Shown here one piece after another: positions 6,489 through 13,103 of a stretch of 14,622 nt of DNA. Origin of the DNA: Methanoregula sp. (GTDB taxonomy: Archaea; Halobacteriota; Methanomicrobia; Methanomicrobiales; Methanospirillaceae); assembly GCA_023228295.1 (NCBI GenBank), contig JALOBP010000080.1, positions 1 to 14,622 of the forward strand. Reading direction: 5' to 3'. Both the position numbers and the translations under genes were made by a program. Numbering within the stretch: the stretch's first letter is position 1; each line of letters begins with the position of its first letter. Below the pieces are notes generated by a model that saw only the letters and a list, made by a program, of their open reading frames with translations, made no database searches and was not told the origin of the DNA.

Positions 6489-6749
6489 CTACATGCCGGT
6501 ATAAGGGGGAATGGGATTGCAACCCACGATACAGACCCCCCTGCAGAACCAGTGGCCCGGCTCGCATTGTGTCATGCATTGGTCAATGCAGGAGGAAATG
6601 TAATTCCCCTGCCCTGCCGCGCCATGTGCTGATGATGCGCACTGCGGCTGCATCATGGTCTTTGCCGCAAAGCCGGATGCACTCGCAAAAAACCCTGCAA
6701 AAACGATCAGGCACAGAACTGTCAGGGCATATTTTGTTTTACCGGACAT
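6489..6749 (-). CDS. Small exported cysteine-rich protein with paired CX3CX3C motifs
   Basis: An 86-residue protein with a signal peptide: MSGKTKYA, a hydrophobic stretch to about residue 25, and cleavage near SGFAA. The mature part is Gln/Ala-rich up to residue 50. It then carries six cysteines in a symmetric spacing: C54-x3-C58-x3-C62-x6-C69-x3-C73-x3-C77, within CIDQCMTQC and CRGVCIVGC. Cys37 is an odd seventh. Cysteines every four residues lie on one helix face, so two short helices could be zipped by three disulfides or bind a metal. I do not recognise the family. It resembles the 1894-2091 product in size, export signal and CX3C spacing. Upstream are a TATA-like GATTATGAATCC (6785-6796), an AGAGGT ribosome site and palindromic copy C. 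Confidence 0.68.
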   Translation of the reverse strand: MSGKTKYALTVLCLIVFAGFFASASGFAAKTMMQPQCASSAHGAAGQGNYISSCIDQCMTQCEPGHWFCRGVCIVGCNPIPPYTGM

Positions 6750-6800
6750 AATGAAAACCTCTTATGTGCTCTTCTCTGCTTTTTGGATTCATAATCATGG

Positions 6801-6830
6801 CGATAAGTGAAAAAAAAAGTGCAGTTATCG
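6801..6830 (-). promoter_or_regulatory. Palindromic operator-like site, copy C
   Basis: The left arm CGATAAGTGAAAA and the mirrored end TTATCG bracket a nine-A tract. It ends 52 bp before the ATG at 6749. It also lies about 90 bp upstream of the divergent PAP2 gene, so it could affect both. Confidence 0.7.
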
Positions 6831-6883
6831 TTCCTGTTGAGGGCAGCTGGGAGGTACGGGAATACTGGGGAAGCGAAACTAAA

Positions 6884-6899
6884 AGGATTTATGTCCTCT
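6884..6899 (+). promoter_or_regulatory. TATA box of the PAP2 gene
   Basis: AAGGATTTATGTCC is a plausible BRE/TATA element about 25 bp before the ATG at 6919. This predicts a leaderless or nearly leaderless transcript and supports that start. Confidence 0.4.
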
Positions 6900-6918
6900 G
6901 TCTTCCCAGAACAATTCT

Positions 6919-7917
6919 ATGGACGTACTCGGCATGGCACTCGACCCCGGCATTAATATCGCAGTCCAGCAGATCTCCCCCACGCTGACACTCCTTGCCG
7001 TGCCGGGAGTGCTGCTCGATTCCACCCCGTGGTACCTGCTCCTCATCGCGGTCCTGTACCTCGGGTTCCACCCCCTCCATGGAGTCCGGCTTGCCGTGCT
7101 GTTCGGGATTACGGGAGGGCTCAACGAGGCGTTCAAACTCGCCTGGCACCTCCCGCGCCCGTACTGGATCTCAACGGACGTCAGAATATTTACCTCGCAT
7201 CCTTCGTTCGGGTTCCCGTCGGGAGCCGCGATGTACGGGGCAGCAATGTACGGGTACATCGCAGCGGTGGTCCGGCGCCGGTGGGTTGTCGCGGTGTGTG
7301 CCCTCCTGCTCGTCACCACCTGCGTGGTACGGATCATCGGCAGTATCCACTTTGTGCAGGACGTGGCCGGGGGTCTCATCTTCGGCTTCCTGCTCCTGCT
7401 CGTGTTCCTTTTTGCCGAACCCCGGGTGGCGGCGTATGCAGCCGGCCTGTCCTGGCCCGCCCGCTGGACCGGGATCCTCCTGCTCGCAGCGCTCCCCATC
7501 ATTCTCGTGATCCCCCCGTATCTTGCGCTCGCCGGCTGGGAACTCCCGGCATCCTGGGCCGCGACCGCGTTCCAGCAGACCGGCCAGGCAATCGACCCGG
7601 CCGCCATCCGGTACGCGTGGGGTGTTGCGGGCATCATCCTCGGGAGCCTTACCGGTTACGAAGTCCTGCAGTCGCGGGGCGGGTGGGAGCCGCCGGAGGG
7701 GCTCTGGCAGAAAGGTGCAGTGATCCTCGCTGGCACGGGTTCAACACTCGCCGTATGGTGGATCATCACAACAGCCCGGGAGGCCTGCAATGTTCCGGAT
7801 CCCTTGGAACATGCCCTCACCGTTGTCTCCATGGCCGTTGTTTTGTTCTGGCTGACCTGCTGTGTACCCATGATTGCCCGGAGAGCCGGGTTTTTCCGGG
7901 AAGCGGGCGGTGCGTGA
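6919..7917 (+). CDS. PAP2-family membrane phosphatase-like protein, altered PSGH motif
   Basis: A 332-residue polytopic membrane protein. The N-terminal half has the phosphatidic acid phosphatase 2 framework: K73-x6-R80-P81 (KLAWHLPRP) as C1, PSG at 100-102 as C2, and R138-x5-H144-x3-D148 (RIIGSIHFVQD) as C3. The family dephosphorylates lipid phosphates or isoprenyl diphosphates at the outer face. Two usual residues differ. The C2 His, proton donor in related enzymes, is Ala103 (PSGA), and the Ser before the C3 Arg is Val. Directly after PSG, AAMYG is repeated twice, a local duplication. The nucleophile-equivalent His144 and Asp148 remain. Residues about 165-325 add more hydrophobic segments beyond the minimal fold. 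It is divergent from the small cysteine-rich gene and convergent with the second propeller. Reduced or altered catalysis is an inference. Confidence 0.82.
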   Translation: MDVLGMALDPGINIAVQQISPTLTLLAVPGVLLDSTPWYLLLIAVLYLGFHPLHGVRLAVLFGITGGLNEAFKLAWHLPRPYWISTDVRIFTSHPSFGFPSGAAMYGAAMYGYIAAVVRRRWVVAVCALLLVTTCVVRIIGSIHFVQDVAGGLIFGFLLLLVFLFAEPRVAAYAAGLSWPARWTGILLLAALPIILVIPPYLALAGWELPASWAATAFQQTGQAIDPAAIRYAWGVAGIILGSLTGYEVLQSRGGWEPPEGLWQKGAVILAGTGSTLAVWWIITTAREACNVPDPLEHALTVVSMAVVLFWLTCCVPMIARRAGFFREAGGA

Positions 7918-8125
7918 GAAAAAGGGGGATTGTTATTGAAGGGAAACCCTCGTCACTTCGTTTCAGCGATGCTCACCCTTCAGGAACCTCTCGCTTCCTC
8001 TTCCGGCATGCATACTATTCGATCATTCCGATAGCAGCGATCACGGGGGCCGGGGAAAGGGGTTACATCGGGTTTTTATGACTTTCTCAGGAAAAGAGGA
8101 TGATGCCCGGAAAAATTGAGATTGC

Positions 8126-9283
8126 CTATCCTATCCACGTCCATCCCGCATATTTCAGAGCATGGATCGCAGCATCGTAATAGACAACCGAAGGGTGACC
8201 GAGGGGATCGAGCGCAAGGGAAGACCATGTCCCGACGTTCCCTTCATCAATGGTCCAGTAGATCCACCGCTGCGTTGCCGGGTTCTTGGTGGTAAACCGC
8301 AGTGTCTGCTTTGTTGCATCATAGTAGCTGATGTAGGGCTGGTTGTGGGAATCGATTGCAAGGGATGAATAAGCACCAACGTCCCCCTTCTCATCCAGTG
8401 TTTCCAGTATCCACTTGGCTCCATCCCAGGATGCGAACCGGAGATCGCCATTGTCAGCGTCATAGTAACTGATGTGCGGCCGGCCATCCGCATCCAGGGC
8501 AACCGATGGCATGTACCCGGTATCTGAGAACTTGCTACTGCCTGCATCCACCGTTGCGATCTCCCAGGTTCCCGATGCATTCAGGTGTGCAGCCATTAGG
8601 GTACCGTAATGCTTCCCGTCACGGTACGCGATAAATGGCAGGCCTGCCGGGTCCATCACCAGGGAGGGATCGTATCCGGTATCCCCGATGACCTTCGTGC
8701 TGCCGTCAACGGCTGCGAAATCCCATGACGTTCCATTCCGCGTCACATACTGCAGTGCGGCAAAATGATTCCCGTTGTTGTACGCGATATGCGGTACGCC
8801 CGCCGAATCGAAGGCGAGTGAGGAGTGCTGTCCGATATTGGAGAGAAGGGTGTCCCCGTTATCTACAATACCGGTGGACCATTTTGATCCGTTCCATGAT
8901 GTGTACATCAGGTTGCCAAAATGCAGGCCATTCCCGTATACAATAGCGGGATTTCCCGCTGCATCGAGGGCCATTGAGGTGGACAAGGTCCCCCAAGTCG
9001 GGGCAACCGTCTTTGTGGCCCATTTACCATTGATCAACTTGGCGTACCGGATCCCGCCCTTGCCATCGTAATAACTGATTTGCGGTGTACCGTCTTTTCC
9101 CCAGACCAGCGATGGTTTAAGCGTAGTCGTGTTGTCACCGATCGATTTGTCGACGGTTTCTATCTCCCAGACCGAAGGTCCGCTGCCGGTACCCGCTGCC
9201 ATTGCCGGAGGTAATGCTATCGACACGATCAGCAGGAAGGCAAGTATCATATTTTTTTGCGAAAAGAAACGGGAATGCTTCAT
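8126..9283 (-). CDS. Exported seven-bladed beta-propeller repeat protein, paralogue of 5000-6154
   Basis: The start chosen is the ATG at 9283 (MKHSRFFSQKN), preceded by an AGTGAT ribosome-site match. The ATGs at 9286 and 9325 are in frame, but the latter adds a non-hydrophobic leader. The signal peptide ends AMAAG. Seven repeats follow, each beginning SLALD/SLAFD and continuing GxPHIAYYD, an LRFA-like strand and W-x-ETVD; examples are SLAFDSAGVPHIAYNNG and SLAIDSHNQPYISYYD. The C-terminal repeat ends at ALKYAGWTWIG without its outer strand, which SVWEIETVD at the mature N-terminus would provide. The layout matches the other propeller throughout, including the odd second blade with YGNGLHFGNLMY versus YGDGLYFGNMMF, so the pair arose by duplication. 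No palindromic site was found upstream, unlike its paralogue; a TATA-like GAATATATC lies near 9374-9382. Ligand unknown; no enzymatic residues recognised. Confidence 0.88.
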   Translation of the reverse strand: MKHSRFFSQKNMILAFLLIVSIALPPAMAAGTGSGPSVWEIETVDKSIGDNTTTLKPSLVWGKDGTPQISYYDGKGGIRYAKLINGKWATKTVAPTWGTLSTSMALDAAGNPAIVYGNGLHFGNLMYTSWNGSKWSTGIVDNGDTLLSNIGQHSSLAFDSAGVPHIAYNNGNHFAALQYVTRNGTSWDFAAVDGSTKVIGDTGYDPSLVMDPAGLPFIAYRDGKHYGTLMAAHLNASGTWEIATVDAGSSKFSDTGYMPSVALDADGRPHISYYDADNGDLRFASWDGAKWILETLDEKGDVGAYSSLAIDSHNQPYISYYDATKQTLRFTTKNPATQRWIYWTIDEGNVGTWSSLALDPLGHPSVVYYDAAIHALKYAGWTWIG

Positions 9284-9405
9284 CATTATCACTTCGTTCA
9301 CCGGGAACCGGTGTCTGAAATCCATCCTTCCTTTTTGACCATGGGGTTTAAAACAAATCTGTGCCGGATCCAGATATATTCATCAAAACGAGGGGGATCG
9401 ACAGG

Positions 9406-9423
9406 TTTTCCGGATCAGGAAAA
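9406..9423 (-). terminator. Hairpin at the end of the RCC1-winged-helix gene
   Basis: TTTTCC at 9406-9411 and GGAAAA at 9418-9423 form a 6-bp stem with a 6-base loop directly past the stop codon. It is short and the call is tentative. Confidence 0.28.
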
Positions 9424-9424
9424 T

Positions 9425-10996
9425 CTACTCAACGGTGGATGACACGAGCCCGGAGAACCTGGAAGCGATCTCCGGGTGAAGGGAGTAATACGCCTCCCGC
9501 CCGCACTTCTCGATCCGGATAATCCCTTCATTGGACAGGGATTTCAGATGCCAGGCAGCAGCAGCAGTAGACAGCCGGGTGCGTTCGATAAGATCTCCCC
9601 GCCGGAGATGCCCGTGGGCGTGGAGTTTTGTCAAGAGTTCTCTCCGGGCCGGACTCTTAAGGTTTGCCAGCAGCCGGCGCTCTGTGTCTCCCAGCCGGCC
9701 GTTATTGGCAAAGTAGACGGTTTTTCCCGCGTACTCCTTTGCCACAATTATCCGTGCTGAGAGCAGCGCATTGAGGTGATGGCGCAAGGTCCCGCGGTTA
9801 ATATCGAGGGTCCTGCACAGGTTATTGAACTGCATGCCGGGGTTTGATACGATCGTTTCTGAAATCAGTGACCGGTACGGGTGGTCGACAAGATCTTTGT
9901 TGCTGACTCTCTGTACCTGCGGGAGGTTGGGGGAAGTACGGTTCAGAACAAGGGGATCGGGTCCGGAATTATCCGCAAGGATAGATTCGAGATCATACCC
10001 GTTCCATGTCCAGACCTGCCTGTCACCGTTTTCGCAGAGTACAACGATATCATACGCCCCGCGAAACGATTCGTCAAGATTCGTAGATTCTATGGAGGAG
10101 CGTTCCTTTCCTTCTCCGGTCTGCAATGCGCCGGAGAGAGTGCCCCATGAGACATATGTTTTGTCATCCCTGAAGGCAATACTGTAATACATTCCCGCCG
10201 CTACCCGGGTTACGTTGGTGAGGTTCCGGGGTACATCGCATTGTCCGTGCGTATTCATTCCCCAGCAGACAACCGTCCCATTCTCCATGACTGCAAGGTT
10301 GTGATAGCCACCTGCGGCGATTTGTTTTACCTGACGCAGCCCGGCCGGAATAGTTGTCTGGCCGAAACGATTGTCCCCCCATGCAACCGGGGTTCCGCCA
10401 TGGGTAAGGGCGAGACTATGATCCTTTCCTCCGGCGATTGAGACTGCTCCGGAAATGGTTGCCGGGACATCGGTCTGCCCTTTGTCGTTATTCCCCCACG
10501 CAACAACGGTTTCATCCTCACGGAGAGCGAGCCCGAAATCAGAACCAACAGCAATTGAGGTTACCCCGGAAATGGTTGCCGGAACATCGGTCTGCCCATG
10601 ATCGTTGTTCCCCCAGGCAGTGACCGTGCCATTGTTCAGGAGGGCAAGGGTAAAATCATCACCCGCTTCAACAGCAATAACTCCCTCAAGGCCCGGCGGG
10701 ACATTGCACTGCCCCCGGTCGTTTAACCCCCTGCAAGTTATCGTACCGGATGGGGAGAAGGCAACCTTGAACCAGTTGCCTTCAGCATTGTGCCATCGTT
10801 CCCGGGTAGTGGGATCCGGGACGCCATTGTTTCTTCCCGAACTGTCACTTACCGTAGTAAGATCATGAAGGAGATCGGAAACACTATCCCGGCTGGTGGT
10901 GAGGGGAACGCTTCCCGGGAGAGCCTGGGCTGACACGACGAGGTTGGACAGCAGAAGACAGCAGAACAGGATTGCAGGGATCGTGTTTTCTCTCAT
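9425..10996 (-). CDS. Signal-peptide-bearing RCC1 propeller fused to tandem winged helix-turn-helix domains
   Basis: The start chosen is the ATG at 10996 (MRENTIPAILFCCLLLS), giving 523 residues. A GTG at 11017 is in frame but lies upstream of the transcript start predicted by the TATA-like TATAATA at 11024-11030. Residues 1-25 form a signal sequence or anchor ending SAQALP. About 75-335 hold RCC1-type repeats of 39 residues (WGNNDHGQTDVPATISGVTS, then an IAxGxxHxLAL-like strand), an incomplete to full propeller. About 370-432 and 440-512 are two winged helix-turn-helix domains: LCRTLDINRGTLRHHLNALL, and LIERTRLSTAAAAWHLKSLS with a YYSLHPE wing. The order is odd because no membrane segment separates the propeller from the DNA-binding part, so either the N-terminal helix is an inverted anchor or the export reading is wrong. 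Palindromic copy D precedes the gene, making autoregulation possible. Confidence 0.88.
   Translation of the reverse strand: MRENTIPAILFCCLLLSNLVVSAQALPGSVPLTTSRDSVSDLLHDLTTVSDSSGRNNGVPDPTTRERWHNAEGNWFKVAFSPSGTITCRGLNDRGQCNVPPGLEGVIAVEAGDDFTLALLNNGTVTAWGNNDHGQTDVPATISGVTSIAVGSDFGLALREDETVVAWGNNDKGQTDVPATISGAVSIAGGKDHSLALTHGGTPVAWGDNRFGQTTIPAGLRQVKQIAAGGYHNLAVMENGTVVCWGMNTHGQCDVPRNLTNVTRVAAGMYYSIAFRDDKTYVSWGTLSGALQTGEGKERSSIESTNLDESFRGAYDIVVLCENGDRQVWTWNGYDLESILADNSGPDPLVLNRTSPNLPQVQRVSNKDLVDHPYRSLISETIVSNPGMQFNNLCRTLDINRGTLRHHLNALLSARIIVAKEYAGKTVYFANNGRLGDTERRLLANLKSPARRELLTKLHAHGHLRRGDLIERTRLSTAAAAWHLKSLSNEGIIRIEKCGREAYYSLHPEIASRFSGLVSSTVE
10449..10597 (-). repeat. Near-identical DNA of adjacent RCC1 blades
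   Basis: A 32-bp segment at 10449-10480 recurs at 10566-10597 with one mismatch. The offset is 117 bp, exactly one 39-residue blade. It reflects recent blade duplication or gene conversion within the propeller. Confidence 0.7.
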
Positions 10997-11023
10997 GGCT
11001 GGTTTCCGGATTTGCACCAGAAG

Positions 11024-11030
11024 TATTATA
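11024..11030 (-). promoter_or_regulatory. TATA box of the RCC1-winged-helix gene
   Basis: The reverse strand reads TATAATA, centred about 26 bp before position 11001. This predicts a leader of roughly five bases and favours the ATG at 10996 over the GTG at 11017. Confidence 0.45.
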
Positions 11031-11054
11031 GGCAGGAAAATCGGAAAAGGGCGA

Positions 11055-11084
11055 CGATGAATGAAATTTTTTTTTCACTTATGT
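11055..11084 (-). promoter_or_regulatory. Palindromic operator-like site, copy D
   Basis: The left arm CGATGAATGAAA and the right arm TTTTTCACTTATGT are separated by a T-tract. It ends 59 bp before the ATG at 10996 and about 24 bp upstream of the TATA box, the largest spacing of the five copies. Placement fits an activator or upstream repressor site. Confidence 0.68.
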
Positions 11085-11162
11085 GGGGGGAAGAAAACTG
11101 GCAGCATGGGGATACGACCATTGGTGAGGGGATGGAAATTCGAATGGACATCGGGCATTGAT

Positions 11163-11534
11163 GGCGGGAACGGTCAGAGAACCGGTTCCGGAAGAATTCC
11201 GGCAGCGTGAGGGCATTTTCCACAAGCCAGGAGTAGACTCGGAGGCGGGGGGGATGTACTTCCAGTTCAGATAGGTCCCGGCGATCAGCCCGAGCGCCAC
11301 CCAGCCGGCCTGCATCCCGCAGGCATACGCGAGCCCCGGAAGCCCGATGAGCAGCCACCCGCTCATGTCGGATGCCTCGGCACTGAGCGCAATAACGAAC
11401 CGCCCTAGCGCACGGTCGCCAAGGATGAACTGGCTCACGGTTGTTGTCTTCCGCCAGTAAAAGAGGCCGACCCCGACCATGGCTGCAAGGTAGAGGGCAA
11501 ACGCGGCAATGATCCCCCCGGCTTCGGCATTCAT
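11163..11534 (-). pseudogene. putP: Truncated, frameshifted sodium/proline symporter (PutP-like)
   Basis: From the ATG at 11534 (good GGAGGA ribosome site) the frame gives an unmistakable PutP N-terminus: ALYLAAMVGVGLFYW, the sodium-site segment SAEASDMSGWLLIGLPG, and LIAGTYLNWKYI. At a run of seven G (11247-11253 on the plus strand) the frame is lost. The PutP sequence resumes one frame over as PPRLRVYSWLVENALTLPEF and FRNRFSDRSR, after which similarity stops near 11163. Only about 120 of some 500 residues remain, so the gene is dead even if the homopolymer shift were a sequencing error. It follows the MFS gene by 37 bp and was probably its operon partner. The promoter of the RCC1 gene begins just past the break. 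Confidence 0.82.
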
Positions 11535-11571
11535 GAGGCTCCTCCATCCGCACCGGCATCAGGCATCGCTT

Positions 11572-12915
11572 TCATGTCGGGGTCTGGTGCGGGAGGCCGC
11601 TCTCCACCGTGCCATTGTCACGAAAATGCCAGAGCGTGAGCATCACTGCAACAAGCATGAACCCGCAGAATACCAGCATGGCGGGACCCGGTGCGGCTGT
11701 TCCGCTGTCGGCAATGAAAATACCCATCAGGAACGGGCCCACGAACCCCCCTAGGGTTCCGAGTGCATTCACGAGCGCGATGCCGCCCGACCCGTCAATC
11801 TTTCGTACCCGGTCGGTCACGATCGCCCAGAAGACCGGCACTCCCGCGTACATCCCGGCGGCCGACAGGGTCAGGGATACGAGCGCAATCGCCGGGTCGG
11901 ACGCGATGGCGCTCAGGAAGAACCCGGCTGCAGCAGCGGACCACGGTATGATCAGGTGGTATTTCCGTTCGCTGGTGCGATCGGAATGCCAGGCACAGAG
12001 AAGCATGCAGGCGAGTGCGCAGATATACGGGACCGCGATGAGGAGACCGGTCATGGTATGGCTGTCACCGTCAGAGAGGGAATGAATGATCTGGGGCAGC
12101 CAGAAGACGATCGCATATCCGCAGGCCATCTCGCAGAAGAACGCGATCCAGAGCCGGTTGAACCAGGTCCGGGAAAGGAAATACGCCGGCGTCCTCCGCA
12201 CGGGAGTACCGTGTGACTCCCGCTCCGCTTTTACGGTCCGGATCAGCCACGCCCTTTCCTTCTCTCCGAGCCATGATGCATCTTCCGGCCGGTTGGTCAG
12301 GTACCGGAACGTGACAATGCAGAGGATGATGGCCGGTACGCCCTCGAGAATGAAAAGCCACCGCCAGCCCGAGATGTCCAGCCACATGGCGTGATCCAGG
12401 ATGAGCGTCGAGAGGGGGGCGCCGATAATGATTGCGATGATCTGGGCAGCGTAGAGGTAACTCATGCACCGGGCCAGGTCACGGCCCCGGAGCCAGAGCG
12501 AGAGGTAAAAAACAATGCCCGGGTAAAAACCCGCCTCGGCAATGCCAAGAAGGAGCCGCAGCACCGCAACATCAAAGGCACTCCGGGCAAACGCGAGAAG
12601 GATCACCACGATCCCCCAGCTCAGGATGATGCGGGAGATCCAGATCTTTGCCCCGTACCGTTCCATGAGGCGGTTGCTCGGGTACTCGAAGATAACGTAC
12701 CCGATGAAGAAGATGCCCGAGACAAGGCCGAAGACCACTGGCGTGATGCCGAGATCCGCGTTCATGGTCAGGGCCGCGAACCCCAGGTTCACCCGGTCAA
12801 TGTAATTGACGATGTAGAGGATCAGGATCAGGGGGAAGAGGTGCCAGATCACGGTCTTCATGATCCGGTTCCCGTATTCCCTGTCGGCTGCAGTCTCCTG
12901 CCCGGATGCATTCAT
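11572..12915 (-). CDS. MFS transporter, anion:cation symporter (ACS) family
   Basis: A 447-residue protein of the length and twelve-helix pattern of the major facilitator superfamily. Helix 1 ends in NYIDRVNLGFAALTMN, the hallmark of the ACS family (hexuronate, tartrate, phthalate and 4-hydroxyphenylacetate permeases). The helix 2-3 loop NRLMERYGAK is the usual motif A variant. The central cytoplasmic loop has the ACS-type YLTNRPEDASWLGEKERAWL. ACS members take up organic anions with protons or sodium; the substrate here cannot be read from sequence. Such carriers are typical of bacteria, so acquisition by transfer is plausible. The gene is followed by the putP remnant. It is divergent from the exported asparaginase, with palindromic copy E 40 bp before its ATG. 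A TATA-like CTTATCAG lies near 12942-12949. Confidence 0.9.
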   Translation of the reverse strand: MNASGQETAADREYGNRIMKTVIWHLFPLILILYIVNYIDRVNLGFAALTMNADLGITPVVFGLVSGIFFIGYVIFEYPSNRLMERYGAKIWISRIILSWGIVVILLAFARSAFDVAVLRLLLGIAEAGFYPGIVFYLSLWLRGRDLARCMSYLYAAQIIAIIIGAPLSTLILDHAMWLDISGWRWLFILEGVPAIILCIVTFRYLTNRPEDASWLGEKERAWLIRTVKAERESHGTPVRRTPAYFLSRTWFNRLWIAFFCEMACGYAIVFWLPQIIHSLSDGDSHTMTGLLIAVPYICALACMLLCAWHSDRTSERKYHLIIPWSAAAAGFFLSAIASDPAIALVSLTLSAAGMYAGVPVFWAIVTDRVRKIDGSGGIALVNALGTLGGFVGPFLMGIFIADSGTAAPGPAMLVFCGFMLVAVMLTLWHFRDNGTVESGLPHQTPT

Positions 12916-12954
12916 GTGTTCTCAGAATATCGGGCAGTATTCTGATAAGATCGG

Positions 12955-12984
12955 CGATAAGTGAAAAAATAATTGCATTTATGG
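12955..12984 (-). promoter_or_regulatory. Palindromic operator-like site, copy E, in a divergent intergenic region
   Basis: The left arm is CGATAAGTGAAAA and the right end GCATTTATGG is a degraded mirror. It ends 40 bp before the MFS ATG at 12915 and lies 120 bp upstream of the asparaginase ATG at 13104, so it may act on both. Confidence 0.7.
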
Positions 12985-13103
12985 GATTGTTTTTGTAGGG
13001 CGAGGACAAAAAGTTTTGAGAATTGCCCGGGACACCTATGTGTCCGCACGGATCCGGTACACGGATAGTGTCACGGTGCCGGGGCCGGCAACAGGATGGG
13101 ACG

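Noticed and set aside
6879..7637. 252-codon open frame on the minus strand
   Set aside because: Antisense to the PAP2 gene, low complexity, with no ribosome site.
7029..8081. 350-codon open frame on the plus strand
   Set aside because: It lies in another frame over the PAP2 gene, is rich in Pro, Arg and Gly, and lacks any domain. The PAP2 frame has conserved motifs and membrane helices.
10449..10597. Direct repeat considered as a possible CRISPR or mobile repeat
   Set aside because: The 117-bp period equals one 39-residue RCC1 blade inside a coding frame, so it is a protein repeat.
2139..12984. The five 30-bp palindromes as a mobile miniature repeat
   Set aside because: The copies have no target duplications or longer terminal repeats, diverge in the core, and hold a constant position before start codons. 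A regulator site fits better.
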